From Streptomyces sp. Tue6028 (GTDB lineage: Bacteria > Actinomycetota > Actinomycetes > Streptomycetales > Streptomycetaceae), in assembly GCF_002300165.1 (NCBI RefSeq), contig NZ_MLCE01000012.1, positions 368,649 through 432,648 of the forward strand: 64,000 nt of DNA, given 5' to 3'. The notes under the pieces are model-generated. The model did no database searches. It saw only the letters and a list, made by a program, of their open reading frames with translations, and was not told the origin of the DNA. The translations under genes and the position numbers were made by a program. This document shows, in pieces, positions 58,698-64,000 of this stretch. Positions within the stretch are counted from its first letter, which is position 1. Every line of letters begins with the position of its first letter.

Positions 58698-60164
58698 ATG
58701 GGGATAGTCGCCGGGCTGGACAGTTCGCCCGATTTCACTCGTATCGTCGTCTGCGACACCGACACGGGTGCCGTGCTCAGGCAGGGGTATGCGCCGCATC
58801 CGGTCGAGGCCACCGAGAGCGGCGGCCGCCCTTCGGACGTGGATCCGCAGGCCTGGCTGCTGTCCCTGGGCGAGGCGGCCGGCGGCGGCCTGCTCGAAGG
58901 CGTGCAGGCCATCGGTGTCTCCGCGCAGCAGAACGCCCTGGTCCCGCTGGACGTGCAGGGCAACACGGTGCGCCCCGCGCTGGTCGGCGGCGACAAGCGC
59001 GCGCAGGTCGCGGCCGCCGACCTGGTGGACGCGCTCGGCGGACGCGAGGCGTGGGCCCAGGCCGTGGGCTCCGTGCCGCAGGCCGCGCAGCCGGTGACCA
59101 AGCTGCGCTGGCTCAGCAGGACCGAGCCGGAGGCGGCGCGGCGCACCGCCCTGCTGATGCAGGCGCACGACTGGCTGGTGTGGCAGCTGCTGGGCCGCCC
59201 CGCGCGGCGCACCACCGATCGGGGCGGGGCCTCCGGGACCGGCTACTGGTCCGCGGCCACCGGCGCCTACCGCCCTGACCTCGTCGAACTGGCACTCGGG
59301 CACCAGGCGTCCCTGCCCGACGTGCTGGGTCCCGCCGAGGCGGCCGGCACCACACCGGAGGGGCTGCTGATCTCGGCGGGGACCGGCGAGACGATGGCGG
59401 CGGCCTTCGGGCTCGGCATCGGGCTCGGGGACGCGGTGGTGTCGCTGGGCGCCTCCGGGTCCGTGATGGCCGTGCACCCCGAGGCGCTGGTGGACTCCAG
59501 CGGCATGATCACCTCCCTCGCGGACGCGACGGGCATGCATCTGCCGGTCGTCACCACCCTCAATGCCGTACGGGCCCTGCGGGGCACCGCCGAGCTGCTC
59601 GGCGTGCCCGACCTGGAGGGGCTGTCCGATCTGGCGATGAAGTCGACACCCGGCTCCCACGGCCTCGTCCTGCTGCCCTATCTGGAGGGCGAGCGGACGC
59701 CGAACCTGCCGCACACGGCGGGCACCCTCGCCGGGCTGCGGCGGGAGTCCATGCGGCCCGAGCACCTGGCAAGGGCCTCCTTCGAGGGCATGCTGTGCGG
59801 GCTCGCCGACGCGCTGGACGTGCTGCGCGGGCGCGGCGTCGACGTACGCCGGATCTTCCTGCTGGGGCCGGCCGCCGAACTGCCCGCCGTCCAGGCGGTG
59901 GCGCCCGCACTGTTCGGCGCGCAGGTCGTCGTGCCGCAGCCCGCGGACTACGCGGCGCTCGGCGCGGCCCGGCAGGCGGCCTGGGCCCTGGGTGTCTCGC
60001 AGGGCGCGCTCGACCCGCGGACGCCGCCGATGTGGCAGGGTCCGGTCGCCCAGGTGCTGGAGCCCGGCGAGGAACTCGCCGTGGGCCAGGCCGTACGCCA
60101 GCAGTACGTGTCCGTACGGGAACAGACGCATCCTGGGGCGTTCCGCGGCCCGGGGGCGCCGTAG
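58698..60164 (+). CDS. FGGY family carbohydrate kinase (xylulokinase-like, altered active site)
   Basis: A 488-residue two-domain sugar kinase of the ASKHA fold. The N-terminal phosphate loop is IVAGLDSSPDFTRIVVCD in place of the usual GIDxGTxxxK. Other marks fit xylulokinase: IGVSAQQNALVPLD, MQAHDWLVWQLLGR, GGASGTGYWSAATG, VVSLGASGSVMAVHP, LVLLPYLEGERTPNLPH. The catalytic-base position that usually reads AGxGDN is SAGTGETMAAA, Glu for Asp. It would phosphorylate a pentulose such as xylulose if active. ATG 38 bp after the YtxH gene. Confidence 0.85.
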   Translation: MGIVAGLDSSPDFTRIVVCDTDTGAVLRQGYAPHPVEATESGGRPSDVDPQAWLLSLGEAAGGGLLEGVQAIGVSAQQNALVPLDVQGNTVRPALVGGDKRAQVAAADLVDALGGREAWAQAVGSVPQAAQPVTKLRWLSRTEPEAARRTALLMQAHDWLVWQLLGRPARRTTDRGGASGTGYWSAATGAYRPDLVELALGHQASLPDVLGPAEAAGTTPEGLLISAGTGETMAAAFGLGIGLGDAVVSLGASGSVMAVHPEALVDSSGMITSLADATGMHLPVVTTLNAVRALRGTAELLGVPDLEGLSDLAMKSTPGSHGLVLLPYLEGERTPNLPHTAGTLAGLRRESMRPEHLARASFEGMLCGLADALDVLRGRGVDVRRIFLLGPAAELPAVQAVAPALFGAQVVVPQPADYAALGAARQAAWALGVSQGALDPRTPPMWQGPVAQVLEPGEELAVGQAVRQQYVSVREQTHPGAFRGPGAP

Positions 60165-60329
60165 CGTCGCGCCGGCCTCCGTCGAAGGACCGGGGCCGGG
60201 TCCGTCGCAGGACCGCGGTCGGGTTAATTCGGTTGAGGTAACGCGGGTGGAGTGTTCGACGATAGGGGGTGGTGCACCGACCGATCGCGTGCCGAACCCC
60301 CAGCCGTCGACGACTCCGAGAGACCCCGC

Positions 60330-62063
60330 GTGCTCATACGACTCCTGCGTACCCACCTCAGTCCGTACAAGAAGCCCATCACCCTGCTGGTGCTGCTGCA
60401 GTTCCTGCAGACGTGCGCCACGCTCTATCTGCCCACGCTGAACGCGCACATCATCGACAACGGTGTCGTGAAGGGAGACACGGGCTACATCGTGTCCTTC
60501 GGGGCGCTGATGATCGGCATCTCGATGGCGCAGGTCGTCTGCAACATCGGAGCGGTCTACTACGGCGCCCGTACGGCGTCGGCGGTCGGCCGGGACATCC
60601 GGGCCGCCGTCTTCGACCGCGTCCAGTCCTTCTCGGCCCGTGAGGTCGGCCACTTCGGGGCCCCGTCGCTGATCACCCGCACCACCAATGACGTCCAGCA
60701 GGTGCAGATGCTGACGCTGATGACGTTCACCCTCCTGGTGTCGGCGCCGATCATGTGTGTGGGCGGCATCATCCTGGCGCTCGGCCTGGACGTGCCCCTG
60801 TCCGCGGTCCTCGTCGCCGTCGTGCCGGTGCTCGGCATCTGCGTGACCCTCATCGTGCGCAGGCTGCGCCCGCTGTTCCGCACCATGCAGACGCGGCTGG
60901 ACACGGTGAACCGCGTGCTGCGCGAGCAGATCTCCGGCAACCGGGTGATCCGCGCCTTCGTGCGCGACGACTACGAGAAGGACCGCTTCCGCGGCGCCAA
61001 CACCGAGCTGACGCAGACGTCGCTGGCCACCGGCCGGATGCTCGCGCTGATGTTCCCCATCGTCATGACGGTGGTGAACGTGTCGTCCATCGCGGTCGTC
61101 TGGTTCGGCGCCCACCGCATCGACAGCGGCGGCATGCAGATCGGCGACCTGACCGCGTTCCTCGCCTACCTCATGCAGATCGTGATGTCCGTGATGATGG
61201 CCACCTTCATGTTCATGATGGTGCCGCGCGCGGAGGTCTGCGCCGAGCGCATCGAGGAGGTGCTCGGCACCGACAGCAGTGTGGTCCCGCCGTCCGCGCC
61301 CGTCGTCGAGCTGCGCCGCCACGGCCATCTGGAGGTCAGGCGGGCCGGGTTCCGCTATCCGGGCGCCGAGGAGCCGGTCCTCAAGGCCATCGACCTGGTG
61401 GCCCGGCCCGGAGAGGTGACCGCCGTGATCGGCTCCACGGGCAGCGGCAAGTCCACCCTGCTGGGCCTGGTCCCCCGGCTGTTCGACGCCACCGAGGGCG
61501 AGGTGCTCGTCGACGGCGTGGACGTCTCGACCATCGACCCGAAGGTACTGGCCAGGACGGTCGGTCTCGTCCCGCAGAAGCCGTACCTGTTCGCGGGCAC
61601 CGTCGCCAGCAACCTCCGGTACGGCAATCCCGACGCCACCGACGAGGAGCTGTGGCAGGCGCTGGAGGTGGCGCAGGCCAAGGGCTTCGTCCAGACGCTG
61701 GAGAACGGTCTGGACTCGCCGATCGCGCAGGGGGGCACCAACGTGTCCGGCGGTCAGCGTCAGCGCCTCGCCATCGCGCGCACCCTGGTGCAGCGCCCGG
61801 AGATCTACCTCTTCGACGACTCCTTCTCCGCGCTCGACTACGCGACCGACGCGGCGCTGCGGGCGGCGCTCGCCGAGGAGACCGCCGAGGCGACCGTGGT
61901 GATCGTGGCCCAGCGGGTGTCGACCATCCGGGACGCCGACCGGATCGTGGTCCTCGACGAGGGCCGGATCGTCGGCAGCGGACGGCATCACGAACTGATG
62001 GCGGACAACGAGACCTACCGGGAGATCGTGCTCTCCCAGCTCACGGAAGCGGAGGCTGCCTGA
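60330..62063 (+). CDS. ABC exporter half-transporter, degenerate-site subunit
   Basis: A 577-residue fusion of six-helix exporter membrane domain (~1-310) and ATPase domain. Walker A is VIGSTGSGKSTLLGL, the signature VSGGQRQRLAIA is canonical, but Walker B is IYLFDDSFSALD with Asp where the catalytic Glu should be; the H-loop position also reads VAQRVS instead of AHR. GTG at 60330 is used with GAGAGA upstream. Its stop overlaps the next ATG (TGATG), so it forms a heterodimer with the following subunit. Export of a drug, lipid or peptide is possible. Confidence 0.88.
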   Translation: MLIRLLRTHLSPYKKPITLLVLLQFLQTCATLYLPTLNAHIIDNGVVKGDTGYIVSFGALMIGISMAQVVCNIGAVYYGARTASAVGRDIRAAVFDRVQSFSAREVGHFGAPSLITRTTNDVQQVQMLTLMTFTLLVSAPIMCVGGIILALGLDVPLSAVLVAVVPVLGICVTLIVRRLRPLFRTMQTRLDTVNRVLREQISGNRVIRAFVRDDYEKDRFRGANTELTQTSLATGRMLALMFPIVMTVVNVSSIAVVWFGAHRIDSGGMQIGDLTAFLAYLMQIVMSVMMATFMFMMVPRAEVCAERIEEVLGTDSSVVPPSAPVVELRRHGHLEVRRAGFRYPGAEEPVLKAIDLVARPGEVTAVIGSTGSGKSTLLGLVPRLFDATEGEVLVDGVDVSTIDPKVLARTVGLVPQKPYLFAGTVASNLRYGNPDATDEELWQALEVAQAKGFVQTLENGLDSPIAQGGTNVSGGQRQRLAIARTLVQRPEIYLFDDSFSALDYATDAALRAALAEETAEATVVIVAQRVSTIRDADRIVVLDEGRIVGSGRHHELMADNETYREIVLSQLTEAEAA

Positions 62064-63991
62064 TGGCCGGGCCCATGGGACGCATGATGGCCGGGGGCGG
62101 CCCCGACCAGCGCTCGATGGACTTCAAGGGGTCGGGCAAGCGGCTCCTGTCCCAGTTCAAACCGGAACGCGTCACGATGTGCGTGATGCTGGTCGCCGTC
62201 GTCCTGAGCGTCGGCCTCTCGGTGGTCGGCCCGAAGATCCTCGGCAAGGCCACCGACCTCGTCTTCGCGGGCATCATCGGACGGCAGATGCCGGCCGGGG
62301 CCTCCAAGTCCGAGGTCCTCGACGGGATGCGGGAACGCGGCGAGGGCGGCATCGCCGACATGCTCTCAGGGACGGACTTCACCCCCGGCGTGGGCATCGA
62401 CTTCGACGCCGTCGGCCGTGTGCTCCTGCTCGCGCTCTGCACGTTCCTGCTGGCCGGTCTGCTGATGGCGGTGGCGACGCGGATGGTGAACCGCGCCGTC
62501 AACAAGACCGTCTACCGGATGCGCGAGGACATGCAGGCGAAGCTCTCGCGGCTGCCGCTGTCCTACTTCGACAAGCGGCAGCGCGGTGAGGTCCTCAGCC
62601 GCGCGACGAACGACATCGACAACATCCAGCAGACCCTCCAGCAGTCGATGGGCCAGCTGGTCAACTCGCTGCTGACGATCGTCGGCGTGCTGGCGGTGAT
62701 GTTCTGGATCTCGCCGCTGCTGGCGCTGGTCGCGCTGGTGACCGTGCCGCTCTCCTTCTACGTCGCCACGCGTGTCGGCAAGCGGTCGCAGCCGCACTTC
62801 GTGCAGCAGTGGCGCACCACCGGCAAGCTCAACGCCCACATCGAGGAGATGTACACCGGGCACACCCTGGTGAAGGTGTTCGGACGGCAGGACGAGTCGG
62901 CGGCCCAGTTCGCCGAGCAGAACGAGCAGTTGTACGAGGCCGGGTTCAAGGCGCAGTTCAACAGCGGGGTCATGCAGCCGCTGATGATGTTCGTGTCGAA
63001 CCTGAACTACGTGCTGGTGGCCGTGGTCGGCGGACTGCGGGTCGCCTCCGGCACGCTGTCGATCGGCGACGTGCAGGCCTTCATCCAGTACTCCCGCCAG
63101 TTCTCGATGCCGCTGACGCAGGTCGCCTCGATGGCGAACCTGGTGCAGTCGGGCGTCGCGTCCGCGGAACGCATCTTCGAACTGCTGGACGCGGACGAGC
63201 AGGAGGCCGACCCGGTTCCGGCGGTGCGCCCCGACGAGCTGCGCGGACGCGTGGCGCTGGAGCACGTGTCCTTCCGCTACGACCCCGAGAAGCCGCTCAT
63301 CGAGGACCTGTCGCTGAAGGTCGAGCCGGGGCACACGGTCGCGATCGTCGGCCCGACCGGCGCGGGCAAGACGACGCTGGTGAACCTGCTGATGCGCTTC
63401 TACGACGTCACCGGCGGACGCATCACCCTCGACGGGGTCGACATCGCCTCGATGTCCCGGGACGACCTGCGGGCCGCCATCGGCATGGTGCTCCAGGACA
63501 CCTGGCTGTTCGGGGGCACGATCGCCGAGAACATCTCGTACGGGGCCGCCCGGGACGTCACGCGCGGGGAGATCGAGGAGGCGGCGCGCGCGGCGCACGC
63601 CGATCGGTTCATCCGTACGCTGCCCGACGGCTACGACACCGTGATCGACGACGAGGGCACCGGGGTCAGCGCGGGCGAGAAGCAGCTGATCACGATCGCC
63701 CGGGCGTTCCTGTCGGACCCGGTGATCCTGGTCCTCGACGAGGCCACGAGCTCCGTCGACACCCGTACCGAGGTGCTGATCCAGAAGGCGATGGCGAAGC
63801 TCGCGCACGGGCGGACGTCGTTCGTGATCGCACACCGGCTCTCCACCATCCGGGACGCGGACACCATCCTCGTCATGGAGAACGGGTCCATCGTCGAGCA
63901 GGGTGCGCACGCGGAGCTGCTCGCCTCCGGCGGGGCGTACGCGCGGCTGTACCAGGCGCAGTTCGCCCAGGCCGTGGCCGAGGTGGACTAG
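62063..63991 (+). CDS. ABC exporter half-transporter, catalytic-site subunit
   Basis: A 642-residue exporter subunit. A Gly/Met-rich N-terminus precedes six hydrophobic helices (~40-350) with a ~60-residue insert between TM1 and TM2 (MPAGASKSEVLDGMRERGEG). The ATPase domain has Walker A IVGPTGAGKTTLVNL, canonical Walker B VILVLDEATSSVD and H-loop IAHRLS, but a variant signature VSAGEKQLITIA. This complements the preceding subunit, leaving one full ATPase site. Complete at the window end. Confidence 0.9.
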   Translation: MAGPMGRMMAGGGPDQRSMDFKGSGKRLLSQFKPERVTMCVMLVAVVLSVGLSVVGPKILGKATDLVFAGIIGRQMPAGASKSEVLDGMRERGEGGIADMLSGTDFTPGVGIDFDAVGRVLLLALCTFLLAGLLMAVATRMVNRAVNKTVYRMREDMQAKLSRLPLSYFDKRQRGEVLSRATNDIDNIQQTLQQSMGQLVNSLLTIVGVLAVMFWISPLLALVALVTVPLSFYVATRVGKRSQPHFVQQWRTTGKLNAHIEEMYTGHTLVKVFGRQDESAAQFAEQNEQLYEAGFKAQFNSGVMQPLMMFVSNLNYVLVAVVGGLRVASGTLSIGDVQAFIQYSRQFSMPLTQVASMANLVQSGVASAERIFELLDADEQEADPVPAVRPDELRGRVALEHVSFRYDPEKPLIEDLSLKVEPGHTVAIVGPTGAGKTTLVNLLMRFYDVTGGRITLDGVDIASMSRDDLRAAIGMVLQDTWLFGGTIAENISYGAARDVTRGEIEEAARAAHADRFIRTLPDGYDTVIDDEGTGVSAGEKQLITIARAFLSDPVILVLDEATSSVDTRTEVLIQKAMAKLAHGRTSFVIAHRLSTIRDADTILVMENGSIVEQGAHAELLASGGAYARLYQAQFAQAVAEVD

Positions 63992-64000
63992 GGGGTTTCG

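Overview
The window is chromosomal DNA from an actinomycete, almost certainly a Streptomyces. GC is very high with near-saturated GC at third codon positions. GTG starts and 4-bp ATGA overlaps are frequent. Several genes have recognisable Streptomyces forms: MatB, an Mbl-type actin, a DUF3068 protein, an AftD-like arabinofuranosyltransferase, the FxSxx-COOH system and an LAxTG surface protein. From memory, the matB ... mbl order matches the S. coelicolor SCO2444-SCO2451 neighbourhood. I see no integrase, transposase, phage gene or CRISPR array.

1-9 kb is carbohydrate use. The 3' part of a GH35 beta-galactosidase converges on a minus-strand operon for a sugar ABC transporter (Tat-exported binding protein, two permeases, no ATPase) plus a GH51 arabinofuranosidase. 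Upstream is an IclR regulator / SMP-30 lactonase pair. Both minus-strand promoters carry the same palindrome-like box, and four repeats phased at 20 bp lie upstream of the transporter operon. This looks like an arabinose- or arabinogalactan-responsive regulon.

9-12 kb holds a PucR-type regulator, a DUF2613 mini-protein and a DUF3068 membrane protein with a clear promoter. 12-22.5 kb is a tightly coupled seven-gene operon: GT4 glycosyltransferase, methyltransferase, giant AftD-like arabinofuranosyltransferase, condensation-type acyltransferase, second methyltransferase, DMT transporter and Trm112-like protein. It probably builds an acylated or methylated arabinose-containing cell-envelope glycoconjugate.

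22.5-33 kb holds a hypothetical protein, an ATP-grasp enzyme, a small HExxH-protein / MAB_1171c operon, matB with a fused carboxyltransferase, and a large secreted S8 protease.

33-53 kb is the most unusual part. First comes a module of Trypco1 protein, trypsin-like protease with VMAP-C-like domain, MoxR ATPase, and a 1616-residue SAV_2336-type protein carrying a kinase-like domain and a HAD-like domain that both look catalytically dead around an AfsR-like wHTH/BTAD core. After mbl and a degenerate GAF histidine kinase comes a complete FxSxx-COOH RiPP system: fxsA precursor, fxsB radical SAM maturase, AAC(3)-like acetyltransferase, TIR-like fxsC and an NLR-like P-loop/TIR/NB-ARC/TPR protein. 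Two signalling or conflict modules therefore sit within 20 kb.

53-64 kb holds an alpha/beta hydrolase whose C-terminus reads into repeats, an SDR, an LAxTG surface protein, a TetR regulator beside an epimerase pseudogene, three tRNAs with a terminator, a YtxH protein, an FGGY kinase with an altered catalytic site, and a heterodimeric ABC exporter.
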